A stretch of 51,140 nucleotides of DNA, taken from positions 1 through 51,140 of the forward strand of contig JAAWQR010000017.1 in assembly GCA_022800625.1 (NCBI GenBank), read 5' to 3'. Shown in pieces: positions 7,448-16,443 of the stretch (the first letter of the stretch is position 1; each line of letters begins with the position of its first letter). The notes below the pieces were generated by a model, which ran no database searches, was not told the DNA's origin, and saw only the letters and a list, made by a program, of their open reading frames with translations. The stretch comes from Clostridiales bacterium (GTDB taxonomy: Bacteria > Bacillota > Clostridia > Oscillospirales > CAG-272). Both the position numbers and the translations under genes were made by a program.

Positions 7448-8173
7448 CTATATAAAAGCTTTGGTTGCGGTTGATTTTGCTTCGGACAAAGCTTTTTCTT
7501 CAGTATCAAAAAAACTTGCTATGCCGTCACAGGTCGGCACCCAATAATAATACCCGAAATAATCGTCAAAATCAAGAAACAATATCCGGTAAGAATATAT
7601 GCCGCCTTTTTCGTATATTTCAATACGGCAATGATCGTTTGCAGCAACAGTATTTATTGCTTTAGCATCATGTTCAAAAGGAATAACCGATGTAAACATG
7701 TTTTTTGCGGAATCATATTGCCATGTACCGACTTCCGCTCGTTTTTTTGCAAACGGGTTAATGAAGCTGCACAGCCTGTACCAAGAGCCTCCGATATATT
7801 CTTCTGTGCTATCGGATTTTAAACTGTAATACTTTCTGCATAATATCTTTCTTCCCTTATAGATATCATGTTTTCGTATCGGACATGTAAAAAGCTGTTT
7901 TAAAAAAGCCCCGGCTCTTTGAATATAGTCAGGATCGCCACTGTTAAGAAGGGAGAAAGAATCTCCAAAATGGGTATGCTCTGTAAAAAAAGCTACGATT
8001 ATTTCATTATCGAATACTTCAAAACAAAAATTTTGGCGTTCAATAAGTGTTACAAAGTCGGAGCGATTCAACCTACCGTTTTTATTTTTGTTGTCAGTCG
8101 ATACTTTAACATTATCAATATTAAAATACGGCTTCAGACCATCAAGCAATATTTTTGTCACGTTAAAATTCAT
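7448..8173 (-). CDS. Hypothetical protein
   Basis: I do not recognise this 241-aa protein. It has no signal peptide or membrane helix, is AT-rich, and has many aromatic residues (for example FGYYYWVPTCDG near the C-terminus). The sequence suggests an alpha/beta cytoplasmic protein; IRKHDIYKGRKILCRKYYSL might be a basic surface. Translation is well supported by AGGAGGT seven bases before ATG and by an upstream promoter. Its end abuts the divergently read que promoter region without a clear terminator of its own. Composition a little unlike the neighbours hints at acquisition, but this is weak. Confidence 0.75.
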   Translation of the reverse strand: MNFNVTKILLDGLKPYFNIDNVKVSTDNKNKNGRLNRSDFVTLIERQNFCFEVFDNEIIVAFFTEHTHFGDSFSLLNSGDPDYIQRAGAFLKQLFTCPIRKHDIYKGRKILCRKYYSLKSDSTEEYIGGSWYRLCSFINPFAKKRAEVGTWQYDSAKNMFTSVIPFEHDAKAINTVAANDHCRIEIYEKGGIYSYRILFLDFDDYFGYYYWVPTCDGIASFFDTEEKALSEAKSTATKAFI

Positions 8174-8206
8174 TGCGGTGAAACCTCCTATGTAATGCTT
8201 TTCTTT

Positions 8207-8236
8207 ATTGTATCATAATTGAATATGTAATATCAA
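8207..8236 (-). promoter_or_regulatory. Probable promoter of the hypothetical gene
   Basis: TTGATA, an 18-bp spacer and TACAAT lie on the minus strand, about 35 bp upstream of the start codon. Confidence 0.6.
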
Positions 8237-8267
8237 TATTTTTTAGATATGATTAATTAACCTGCTT

Positions 8268-8326
8268 CGCTGTTTGCTTTTTGCAAAAGCAAAAGCGAAG
8301 CCGCACAGCTCCGCTTTTACTTTTTA
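8268..8326 (-). terminator. Hairpin terminator after the GH106-like gene
   Basis: On the minus strand an AAAAGCGGAG segment leads into GCTTCGCTTTTGC, which pairs with GCAAAAAGC and AGCGAAGC just past the glycosidase stop. The stem is long and A/T-rich, fitting an intrinsic terminator. Confidence 0.55.
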
Positions 8327-8330
8327 TCCA

Positions 8331-11300
8331 TTATTTCGTTATCTTTATTACAGGAGCTGATGTAAGTCCGTAATGCTCAAAATCATAATCTGACGGAACG
8401 GCAGTACGTCCTCGTTCAAAGTATGCCCAATCATAAGCCATCAGCGGATCGTACCCCAGATACGGACCGAGCAGGTTTCTGTAGCTTCCGCATACGCGAA
8501 GCACAACTTCGTTCTCGCCGCGTTTCAGCGAATCACCGAGATCAAGCTTTGCGCCTCCGTCTCTGCCTACAACACCGATGTAACCTCCGTTTACGCTGAC
8601 TGATACAGCCGTCGCCGAGTGTTCTCCGAGCGAAATTTCAGCCGCACTCGCGTCACGGTCAAGAGTTACTTTGTACTTATAATTTACTGCATACGGATAG
8701 AATGTCATACCATAATCATTCCATGCGCCGTAACCGAGAGCACGATCGTCTCGCATCTCAAAATGATCTGCTGTCGATTCAACTGTAAAGTTTCCTCTCA
8801 GAATTATCGCCTCAAGCTCACAAAGAACATTGAATTTGTCAGCCTTCAGCGCTATCGTGTTTTCGCCTTCAGTGACATAATCCGAAATATCAAACATGCT
8901 CATGCCGCGGTCAAGTATATCTTTGCCGACAGGAGAAAGTTCATGTCCGTTTATGCTTACGTGATAAAGCTCCGCTCTTTCGATTCCTGCTGTAATGCGG
9001 CACGGAAGCGCACTTTCTCCGACAGTAAATTTATAATAAGCAGAGAATCCCGAATCATCGCCGTAGGTGGAATTTTTCTCCATTCTTGTGAATCTCTTCT
9101 GGATTGCGCTGCCCCATGGATTATTATAAAATCCTCTCTTTTTAAAGAGATTCTCGCATGCTTCGATAAAGTATCTCGGCTCGTCTGTCTCGCCGTCGCA
9201 TTCAAGGATCACATGGTCGAGCGTAAATGTATTTTCCCTTTCACGCTCAATTGATACGGTTTCAACCTCGACTTCAACGGACGGCTGCGGCTTCTCTGCT
9301 GAAATTTCGGAATCGTCTCCGACAATAAACAGCGCGCTGCCGCATCTTTCAAGTTTCAGCGGGAAGGTGATCTTACCGTTCTCAGAACGGCACTCTACTC
9401 CATGGCTCTCACCTGTGAACATATCCCATTTTGAAACGCAGTTTCCGTCAATTGTAAGCTCGGTTTCAAATACGCCCATGCTGTGGTTTACTATAAAATA
9501 TACAACTCTGCCGTCGGGAAGAACTCGGCGCATATGCTGAACGCCTGTCTCAAACGGAACCTTTGATGTTATACGGCGCGGCAGTCTTTCTGCAAGATAT
9601 TCGTCCAGCTTTTCCGCTCCGCAGACAGTCTGCATCACAGCGCGAACTTTTTCAGTTTCGTCTGTTCCAAGTTCGCCGTCAATATATTCGCAAACACTCT
9701 CAAGCGCATTATCCGTCGTCACTACGCATCCGCCCGACTTTGCAAATTCTTGAATAAGAGCGGCAGTGTCGCGGCGCATGTTGCGCATATTTGCGGAAAC
9801 AATTACAACATCATAAGCCTGATTGCCGAATTTGAATTTTCCGTCTTCGATCTTTGTATTTCGGGAGAGCGAATACTCGTCTCCGATGTCAAAATCCCAT
9901 TGCTTGTCAGTCAGTTCGTTTACAAGCGTAAGGAAGTCGCTCATATCGGGATTTTTGATGCAGTTGACATCCGTTGAATGGTCTACCGTACCCCATGCTT
10001 TTTCGGGAGCTGTCAGGTAACCTGTAGTCGAAGCGTTGAGCAGAAGAATCCTTTGCTCCATTTTTCCCTGAGATAGAATATATGAGCCTCTTGCAAAATA
10101 ATCTGCAAACTCGTGATACTCGTCCCACCACGGCTGTCTGTAGTCGAATGACTGCGGACAGTCTCTCTTTCTTGCTCCGATGAATGAATAGAGAGACAGA
10201 TGCTGGATAATTAAATTGATTCCGCCGACAAGCAGGTAGTCTCCGAGCCTCTTGTAATCGTCGAGCGTTGTCTGATATCCGCCAGCTCCGTATGCCTCGC
10301 ATATCGTTCTTTCCTTTGAGAACTGATTTGCTGCCGAGCGGATCTCATACATTACGAATTTATCAAAATTAGTGGGCTCGTTAATCAGGTGGTGACACAA
10401 AAGAAGGTCAAGTCCCGGCCACTGACGGAATTCATATGTCGTCTGCTCGGAAGGAGAGATACGTCCGTTGTGAGCCTGAGGCCACTGATGTTCGACGTCA
10501 TGTCCCGTCCATGCGATGCCGTGCTTTTCGCACCACTCCGATATCGGACGGATAAAGTTATCTATCCACAGCTCATGAAGAGTATAAAAATAGTCGTATC
10601 TTATTTTTTCGACAGGACGATCAAATTTTATGCCGTCAACATCTCTGAATACAGCCGCAAGATTCGGCGTCAGATCATATCCGCAAAGCTCTCGGAATTT
10701 TGCGATGACATGCGGCATATAGGGCACTGTATTCAGTCCTTCGCTGTGCATATTTGCTTCGTCAGAGAATACCGCAGGAATTGTCTTGCCGAATTCCTCA
10801 CCGAAGCGGCGGAAATATTCTTCATATGTTATATCAAGGAATGTATCGGTAGTAAGGCGGTTGGTAACATCGGGATATGGGTGTCCTCCGTTCCAGTCGC
10901 TGGAGGTAGGACCTACGATATACACTACCATGACGCGTCCGTCAGTATGATTTTTCCACTCTTCTTTCGGATATGAAGACAGATCTGCACCGAGTAACTC
11001 CTTGCCGTCCTTTTCGTCATATTCCCTTGCAAAGAGAACTTCTCCCGTAAATTCCGGATCTTTTGAATCCACAATGCGGTACTTTGCAAGCATACCGATT
11101 GTACCGGGTTCGTGATCCGCAACAAGTCCGCCTGCCATACCGGACGGCCATGCGTTCTCGTCATACATGTAGAGCTTCATATCCTCTTTTTTTGCTGTTT
11201 CAAGCGCTTTGCCCCACGCTTTGAAGTAATCCTCAGAAAGATACTCTGTTATCATACCGATTCTCGGATGAGCAAAACCGCCTCCGATGCCGTGAGCCTT

Positions 11301-11420
11301 AAAGTCGCGAAGCTGAGCGGACAACTCCTCTCCGTCCATTTCCTCATTCCACGACCAAAACGGCGCGGTGCGGTATTCCGAGGACGGATTTTCAAACTCT
11401 CTCTTGATTTTATCTGCCAT
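8331..11420 (-). CDS. GH106-like glycoside hydrolase (putative alpha-L-rhamnosidase)
   Basis: This 1029-aa protein begins FENPSSEYRTAPFWSWNEEM and continues with LRDFKAHGIGGGFAHPRIGM and DENAWPSGMAGG, the N-terminal signature of GH106-like rhamnosidases and relatives. The first 500 residues look like a catalytic TIM-barrel-type region. The C-terminal half has beta-sandwich, carbohydrate-binding-like segments (GYGAWNDYGMTFYPYAVNYKYKV and related). No signal peptide is present, so it probably acts on imported oligosaccharides in the cytoplasm. CGGAG precedes ATG. No transporter or regulator for the sugar is adjacent, so the true substrate (rhamnose or another deoxy sugar) cannot be fixed. Confidence 0.75.
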   Translation of the reverse strand: MADKIKREFENPSSEYRTAPFWSWNEEMDGEELSAQLRDFKAHGIGGGFAHPRIGMITEYLSEDYFKAWGKALETAKKEDMKLYMYDENAWPSGMAGGLVADHEPGTIGMLAKYRIVDSKDPEFTGEVLFAREYDEKDGKELLGADLSSYPKEEWKNHTDGRVMVVYIVGPTSSDWNGGHPYPDVTNRLTTDTFLDITYEEYFRRFGEEFGKTIPAVFSDEANMHSEGLNTVPYMPHVIAKFRELCGYDLTPNLAAVFRDVDGIKFDRPVEKIRYDYFYTLHELWIDNFIRPISEWCEKHGIAWTGHDVEHQWPQAHNGRISPSEQTTYEFRQWPGLDLLLCHHLINEPTNFDKFVMYEIRSAANQFSKERTICEAYGAGGYQTTLDDYKRLGDYLLVGGINLIIQHLSLYSFIGARKRDCPQSFDYRQPWWDEYHEFADYFARGSYILSQGKMEQRILLLNASTTGYLTAPEKAWGTVDHSTDVNCIKNPDMSDFLTLVNELTDKQWDFDIGDEYSLSRNTKIEDGKFKFGNQAYDVVIVSANMRNMRRDTAALIQEFAKSGGCVVTTDNALESVCEYIDGELGTDETEKVRAVMQTVCGAEKLDEYLAERLPRRITSKVPFETGVQHMRRVLPDGRVVYFIVNHSMGVFETELTIDGNCVSKWDMFTGESHGVECRSENGKITFPLKLERCGSALFIVGDDSEISAEKPQPSVEVEVETVSIERERENTFTLDHVILECDGETDEPRYFIEACENLFKKRGFYNNPWGSAIQKRFTRMEKNSTYGDDSGFSAYYKFTVGESALPCRITAGIERAELYHVSINGHELSPVGKDILDRGMSMFDISDYVTEGENTIALKADKFNVLCELEAIILRGNFTVESTADHFEMRDDRALGYGAWNDYGMTFYPYAVNYKYKVTLDRDASAAEISLGEHSATAVSVSVNGGYIGVVGRDGGAKLDLGDSLKRGENEVVLRVCGSYRNLLGPYLGYDPLMAYDWAYFERGRTAVPSDYDFEHYGLTSAPVIKITK

Positions 11421-11497
11421 ATAAATCTCCGTTCTGCCGCCTTTTCGGCGGGCATACTTTATAAGCAGCCGAAAAACGGCTGTACAAAAAACTGTTA

Positions 11498-11989
11498 TTA
11501 TTTGATTTTTCGATTTTGCGCGAGTCTATTTATTAAATATGTTACAAGAAAAACTGCAGCGATGCCGAACAGTGCGCCGGTTGAATCTATCATAACATCA
11601 AATGCGCGGCACGCGCGTCCCGGAACGAAATACTGATGGATCTCATCACTTACCGCATACAGGACGCACAGGAAAAACGGGCTGAAAAATTTTCCGTATT
11701 TTCGGATAGAATATCTGCCGAACGCCAAGCAGGTTAAGATACCGAGCAGCAGGTATTCCGAAAAGTGAGCCGCCTTGCGAATTGCGAATGAATACGTGTC
11801 TATCACGGCGCTTTGACTTTCGGAATCCATTTCACTGTATCCGGAGATAGTTTTAGTCAGCAACGAATTCAGCACGCCATCGCTCATTGACTGTGATTCG
11901 GCGGAATTTTTTGCCGAAAAAAGAAATATCACCGCCATCCACAGCAAAACTGCGCTCCATAAAATAATGCGAATATGCTTTTCCTTCAA
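11498..11989 (-). CDS. VanZ-like family membrane protein
   Basis: This 163-aa membrane protein has four hydrophobic helices. It carries the VanZ-family landmarks FSAKNS, RKAAHFSEYLLLGIL and SDEIHQYFVPGRACRAFDVMIDSTGA. The founding VanZ confers low-level teicoplanin resistance; most chromosomal members have no known role. The start is TTG 11989 behind GGAG. It lies 77 bp upstream of the glycosidase gene on the same strand, with a small hairpin (CAGCCG/CGGCTG) between. Confidence 0.85.
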   Translation of the reverse strand: MKEKHIRIILWSAVLLWMAVIFLFSAKNSAESQSMSDGVLNSLLTKTISGYSEMDSESQSAVIDTYSFAIRKAAHFSEYLLLGILTCLAFGRYSIRKYGKFFSPFFLCVLYAVSDEIHQYFVPGRACRAFDVMIDSTGALFGIAAVFLVTYLINRLAQNRKIK

Positions 11990-12048
11990 ATGTTTCTCCG
12001 TTCTGCTTTATGCAATACAATATATAATATAAATATTATATAATAGCT

Positions 12049-14052
12049 TTAATATGCGTCGGCTTCGCTGATATATTCAGCCCCATGCTTTGCAATATAG
12101 TCTTTTCTCTCGTCAATATCGTCGCCGAGAAGCGTTTCAAAAATATAAGCCGTAGCTTCGGCGTCCGCCTTGCTTACGCGGATTAGCCGTCTTGATTCGG
12201 GATTCATCGTCGTTTTCCACATCATGTCGGGTTCGTTTTCACCGAGCCCCTTTGATCGTTGAAGTACATATTTCACTTTGCGGCTTTCGAGATCTGCTGT
12301 AATCTCGGCCTTTTCGGGCTCGTTATAGGCGAAAAGCGTTTCGCCCTTTGTTGTAATCTCATAAAGCGGAGACTCTGCAATATATACCTTGCCCTCGTCT
12401 ATCAGCGTCGGAAGCAGTCTGTAGAACATTGTAAGAATCAGTGCGCGTATCTGAAATCCGTCCTCGTCTGCATCGGTGCAGATGATTATTTTTGCCCAGC
12501 GGAGAGAGTTCAGATCGAACGGAACGATATCTCCTTTGACCTTTCCCTTTATCTCTACTCCGCAGCCGAGAAGTTTCAGCAGATCGACTATAATATCGCT
12601 TTTAAAGATTCTATCGTAAGTTGCTTTGAGACAGTTCAGCGTCTTTCCGCGAACCGGGATTATTGCCTGAAATTCCGCATTTCTGCCGAGCTTGCACGAT
12701 GTGAGCGCTGAGTCTCCCTCAACTATATACAGCTCCCGTCTGTCAGGATCCTTAGATCTGCATGAAACAAATTTTTCGATCCTGTTTGCGGCATCCACTG
12801 TTCCCGACAGCTTTTTTTTCAGATTAAGTCTTGCGCTTTCCGCGTTTTCGCGCGATCGTTTATTTATAAGAACCTGTCCGGCAAGTCTGTCGGCGTCGGC
12901 GGGATTTTCTGCAAAATATATTTCAAGCTGTTCTTTCATAAATGCGGTCATGGCTTCCGCAATAAATGAATTTGTTATCGCCTTTTTTGTCTGATTCGCA
13001 TATGACGTTTGAGTTGAAAAGCTGTTGGTAATAAGGATCAGGCAGTCCTCAACGTCTGCAAATGTGATCTTGCTTTCGTTCTTGTTATATTTTCCCGTAG
13101 CCTTCAGACGTTTATCAATTGCATAGGTAAATGCGTTTCTGACAGCGCGTTCGGGAGATCCGCCGTGCTCAAGATAGCTTGAACAGTGATAATATTCAAG
13201 CACATGAACTGTTTTTGACATGCAGAATGCGATATCGCACTTCAGCTTATAGTCCGACATGTCTGCTCTGTCGCGTCCTTTTGTTTCGAGATGCCACAGC
13301 GCAGTCTTTGTTTCTGCGGTGTCTCCGGCAAGCTCTTCTACGTAATCCGCAATTCCGTTTTCGTAAAAGAATTCCGACTCTTCAAACGAGCCGTCGGTGT
13401 TCTGCCACCTGAAACGGAATTTTATTCCCGAATTTACGACCGCCTGACGCTTCAGCATGTCAAGGTAGTATTCTTTCGGGATATTTATATCCGTAAATAC
13501 GGAAATATCGGGTTTCCAGCGCTGAACCGTGCCGTGGCGGCGTTCTCCTCGCGACAGCTCGCGTACCCGCAGCTCGCCGACAGGCTCGCCGCCCTTAAAA
13601 TCCATTTCGGACAGGCGATCCCCGTCATAGGAGCGGACGCTGAAGAATTCGCTTGCGTACTGCGTTGCGCACGCGCCGAGTCCGTTCAGACCGAGCGAAT
13701 ATTCATAAGCGGAATCCCCGCTGTTGTTGTCATATTTACCGCCTGCGTAAAGCTCGCAGTATACAAGCTCCCAGTTGTATCTGCCCTCTCCTTCATTCCA
13801 GCCGAGAGGAATTCCTCGTCCGAAGTCCTCAACGGAAACAGATCGGTCGTTATACGCTGTGATTATAATTTCACTTCCGAAGCCTTCTCTTGCCTCGTCA
13901 ACGGAGTTTGAAACTATCTCAAAAACCGAGTGCTCACAGCCTTCAAGTCCGTCCGAGCCGAAAATTACGGCGGGGCGGCGGCGTACACGGTCTGCGCCTT
14001 TCAGAGACGTTATGGATTGATCGTTATATGCGGCGGTTTGTTTTTTTGCCAT
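12049..14052 (-). CDS. Type II DNA topoisomerase subunit B-like ATPase (divergent GyrB/ParE)
   Basis: The product is 667 aa. The N-terminal GHKL ATPase domain has EIVSNSVDEA and DFGRGIPLG, and its ATP-lid motif SLGLNGLGA replaces the usual SGGLHGVGA. The transducer region carries the catalytic lysine loop QRSKGLGENEPDMMW. The TOPRIM domain has VEGDSALTSCKLGRN and the metal site DADEDG. All key catalytic residues seem present, but the motifs are more divergent than in housekeeping GyrB or ParE. No GyrA/ParC-like gene is adjacent: sufB lies upstream and a VanZ-like gene downstream. It is probably an accessory topoisomerase subunit whose partner is elsewhere. AAAGG precedes the ATG. Confidence 0.85.
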   Translation of the reverse strand: MAKKQTAAYNDQSITSLKGADRVRRRPAVIFGSDGLEGCEHSVFEIVSNSVDEAREGFGSEIIITAYNDRSVSVEDFGRGIPLGWNEGEGRYNWELVYCELYAGGKYDNNSGDSAYEYSLGLNGLGACATQYASEFFSVRSYDGDRLSEMDFKGGEPVGELRVRELSRGERRHGTVQRWKPDISVFTDINIPKEYYLDMLKRQAVVNSGIKFRFRWQNTDGSFEESEFFYENGIADYVEELAGDTAETKTALWHLETKGRDRADMSDYKLKCDIAFCMSKTVHVLEYYHCSSYLEHGGSPERAVRNAFTYAIDKRLKATGKYNKNESKITFADVEDCLILITNSFSTQTSYANQTKKAITNSFIAEAMTAFMKEQLEIYFAENPADADRLAGQVLINKRSRENAESARLNLKKKLSGTVDAANRIEKFVSCRSKDPDRRELYIVEGDSALTSCKLGRNAEFQAIIPVRGKTLNCLKATYDRIFKSDIIVDLLKLLGCGVEIKGKVKGDIVPFDLNSLRWAKIIICTDADEDGFQIRALILTMFYRLLPTLIDEGKVYIAESPLYEITTKGETLFAYNEPEKAEITADLESRKVKYVLQRSKGLGENEPDMMWKTTMNPESRRLIRVSKADAEATAYIFETLLGDDIDERKDYIAKHGAEYISEADAY

Positions 14053-14099
14053 ATCGGATGAACCTTTCTATGGTATTATTAATGCGCTCTCGCTCTGAC

Positions 14100-14345
14100 G
14101 CGGTGGGAACTTAAGGATGTTCGGGGCGTTGCCCCGAGTCCCGCTTAAGGGTCTTTTTGTAAAAAGCCCCTTAAGAATCCCCAAAAACTTTAATTATTTT
14201 TCAGAAGTTTTTGCGTCGCTTTTTGAAAAAAGCGACCCGTCGGAGACATCTATTTTTCTTAAGTTTCCATCTAGGGGGTATCCCACCGAAAATTTTAAAA
14301 GATATATGATAAGTTTGATGCAGACATATCGTTTCAGCTTTGCTC
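14100..14345. repeat. Palindrome-rich intergenic repeat block
   Basis: This stretch between sufB and the topoisomerase gene holds several palindromes: CGGGGC-GTTG-CCCCG, AAGGGTCTTTTT/AAAAAGCCCCTT and GTCGCTTTTTG/AAAAAAGCGAC. Its layout (a G-rich block, TTTTTNNAAAAA cores and an ATCTAGGGGGTA-like segment) resembles other intergenic palindromes in the window at 5445, 24975 and 36040. The open frames in it have no ribosome binding sites. Confidence 0.6.
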
Positions 14346-14429
14346 AAACCTAATCGGATGCTTTTTGATTTTTTGAGGGGTTCTATAAGTGATTATAGAG
14401 ATAAAGTACCGAAAAATCTCACTTGCTTA

Positions 14430-15350
14430 TCACTTCAAAAGTCCTGCAATAATGCGTTCCTCAGCTTCCTCTGCGCTCAGTCCGAGCGTCATCAGCTTTA
14501 GAATCTGATCTCCTGCGATTCTGCCGATTGCTGCTTCATGAATGAGACGCGCGTCTGTGCTGTTGGCGCATACTTCGGGGATCGAGCGCACACGGGCGGA
14601 ATCCATTATAACGGAGTCGCACTGAACATGACCGAAGCATTCGGAGTTTCCCGTAATTGCGGGATAGAATATCTGATTTGAATTTCCTCTTGCGACTGAG
14701 CGTGAGTTTATTCTTGCGGAGGAGGCGTTTCCGTTCAGGTTTACCGTGGTTTTGGATTCTACGGTTTCGTTTCCGTCAGTCATTATTCTTTCGGTTATAT
14801 TTACGGCAGAATTTTCTGCGGCGTTGATCTCTGTAACCCTGACAGAATCGCTTACGCCTCCGAGCTGAACGGTTTCTATATCGATAGATGCACCCGGAGC
14901 CAAGTCAACCTTCATTTCAGGTTTCATGCTTCTGTCTCCCGTTCCCTCTGCGTAATGCTTTTCAACATATTTGACTTTAGAGTTTTCACCGACATGGAGC
15001 ACATGTACGCCATCGTGCGCCGATGCTTTGTCGCCGCTTGTGTGGATTCCGCATCCCGCTACGATCAGAACGTCGCAGTCGCGTCCGATAAAAAAGTCGT
15101 TGTATACGGTTTCTGTAATGCCGCTTTCGGTGATAACGACGGGAATGTGAACGCTTTTATTTTTCGTTCCGTCCTTGACTGTAACAACAATACCGGGAGC
15201 GTCCTCTTTGGAATCAATACGGATATCCTCCGTACTGCGCCTGCCTGCCGACTCGCTGTTTTCACGGATATTATATGCCCCTGCGGGTATCTCATGAAGG
15301 TCTGCGACTTTTTCGAGTAGATTTTTTTTGATCAGATCCTGATTGCTCAT
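14430..15350 (-). CDS. SufB/SufD-family scaffold protein (SmsB-like)
   Basis: SufB-family proteins form the scaffold on which Fe-S clusters are built, driven by the SufC ATPase. This version is only 306 aa, much shorter than SufB of full suf operons (about 470 aa). It consists mainly of the beta-helix core, with GCGIHTSGDKASAHDGVHVL and a C-terminal helical region (SVIMDSARVRSIPEVCANST, LIHEAAIGRIAGDQILKLMT). The VCANS segment and HEAAIG resemble the conserved cysteine/histidine region of SufB/SufD. With sufC only 38 bp upstream and no sufS, sufU or sufD, this fits the minimal two-gene system termed SmsCB. AAAGG precedes ATG. Confidence 0.85.
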   Translation of the reverse strand: MSNQDLIKKNLLEKVADLHEIPAGAYNIRENSESAGRRSTEDIRIDSKEDAPGIVVTVKDGTKNKSVHIPVVITESGITETVYNDFFIGRDCDVLIVAGCGIHTSGDKASAHDGVHVLHVGENSKVKYVEKHYAEGTGDRSMKPEMKVDLAPGASIDIETVQLGGVSDSVRVTEINAAENSAVNITERIMTDGNETVESKTTVNLNGNASSARINSRSVARGNSNQIFYPAITGNSECFGHVQCDSVIMDSARVRSIPEVCANSTDARLIHEAAIGRIAGDQILKLMTLGLSAEEAEERIIAGLLK

Positions 15351-15388
15351 ATTTATGACTATGCCTTTCTTTCGCTCGGGGATTAGGT

Positions 15389-16132
15389 TTAGCTTAAAGC
15401 CTGTCTCGGGCAGGAGCGTGCGGCGAATGAATCTATTTCCGGAAGAATATCGTTCGGCTTGCCGCGTCCCGAAACTTTTCCGTCTGCGATAAGGATAACT
15501 TCGTCCGCCTGAGAAATTATCCTTTCCTGATGTGATATTATAATAAGTGTTGAAGTGCCGTTTTCGCCTGCGCTGCGTTCATGGAAGCTTTTGAAAGTTT
15601 CGGTCAGCCGATGGAAGCTCCACAGATCAATTCCTGCTTCCGGCTCGTCAAAAATCATTATCGGAGAGCCTGTAGCAAGAACAGACGCGATTTCGATTCT
15701 TTTAAGCTCGCCTCCCGACAGCGATGTATCGACTTCACGGTTCAGATAGTCTGCGGCGCACAGACCAACTTCTGTCAAATAGTCGCACATCTCCGAGTGG
15801 CGCAGCTTACGCTTTGCCGCAATGGATAAAAGGTCTCTTACTGTCATTCCTTTGAAGCGCGGCGGATGCTGAAAGCCGAATCCAAGTCCCATGGCAGCGC
15901 GCTCGGAAACGCTTTTTTCGGTGATATCCTCACTGTCAAGATATACTTTACCCGAATCGGGAGTATAAATTCCCATGATTATACGGGCAAGAGAGGTTTT
16001 TCCGCCTCCGTTCGGTCCTGTTATTACAACATATTTTCCGCTCTCAATGTCGAGTGAGAGGGAATCAAGAATAATATTCTTTTTCCCTGACTCATCGGTT
16101 GCGGAATATGTGATGTTTTCAAGCCTTATCAT
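15389..16132 (-). CDS. sufC: Fe-S assembly ATPase SufC (SmsC-like)
   Basis: This is a soluble ABC-type ATPase of 247 aa that powers the SufB scaffold. Walker A is GPNGGGKTS, with a Q-loop at GFGFQHPPRFKGM (typical of SufC), the signature LSGGELKR and Walker B IMIFDEPEAGID, then the H-loop in ISHQERI. It is the first gene of the two-gene operon. AAAGG lies ten bases before the ATG, behind a near-consensus promoter. Confidence 0.92.
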   Translation of the reverse strand: MIRLENITYSATDESGKKNIILDSLSLDIESGKYVVITGPNGGGKTSLARIIMGIYTPDSGKVYLDSEDITEKSVSERAAMGLGFGFQHPPRFKGMTVRDLLSIAAKRKLRHSEMCDYLTEVGLCAADYLNREVDTSLSGGELKRIEIASVLATGSPIMIFDEPEAGIDLWSFHRLTETFKSFHERSAGENGTSTLIIISHQERIISQADEVILIADGKVSGRGKPNDILPEIDSFAARSCPRQALS

Positions 16133-16231
16133 AAATGATTTGCCTTTCTGCGGAAAATCCGCTGAATAAAAAATTGAACTGCCGCCGTATAAGCGGAGCT
16201 GTCTTTCTACAGTTATATTTTGTCATGTTTT

Positions 16232-16260
16232 ATTATATATTATAATGGGGAAAAAATCAA
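16232..16260 (-). promoter_or_regulatory. Promoter of the sufC-sufB operon
   Basis: TTGATT, a 17-bp spacer and TATAAT lie on the minus strand about 100 bp upstream of sufC. The rest of the 16133-16443 gap holds only this promoter, the leader and the rny terminator. I see no IscR/SufR-type operator that I can name. Confidence 0.7.
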
Positions 16261-16380
16261 GTGAAGCGAAATACTTTCTGTATACAGTGTATCCTGCACT
16301 TTTATGAATCGGTAAGCACGTTTAGGGTTTATGTCTGATTTAAAAAAGATATGCGAAATATTGAACAGCGGTTTGCAAAA

Positions 16381-16434
16381 CAAAAGAGCAGTCTTTGCGG
16401 ACAATCGGACTTGCCGATTTATAAGACTGCTCTT
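16381..16434 (-). terminator. Terminator of rny
   Basis: AGAGCAGTCT and AGACTGCTCT pair around a loop that itself folds (AATCGG/CCGATT). On the minus strand it is followed by TTTTGTTTT. Confidence 0.8.
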
Positions 16435-16443
16435 ATTCTTTAT

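Noticed and set aside
14117..14353. 78-aa plus frame between sufB and the topoisomerase gene
   Set aside because: It is made of palindromic repeat sequence and has no start signal.
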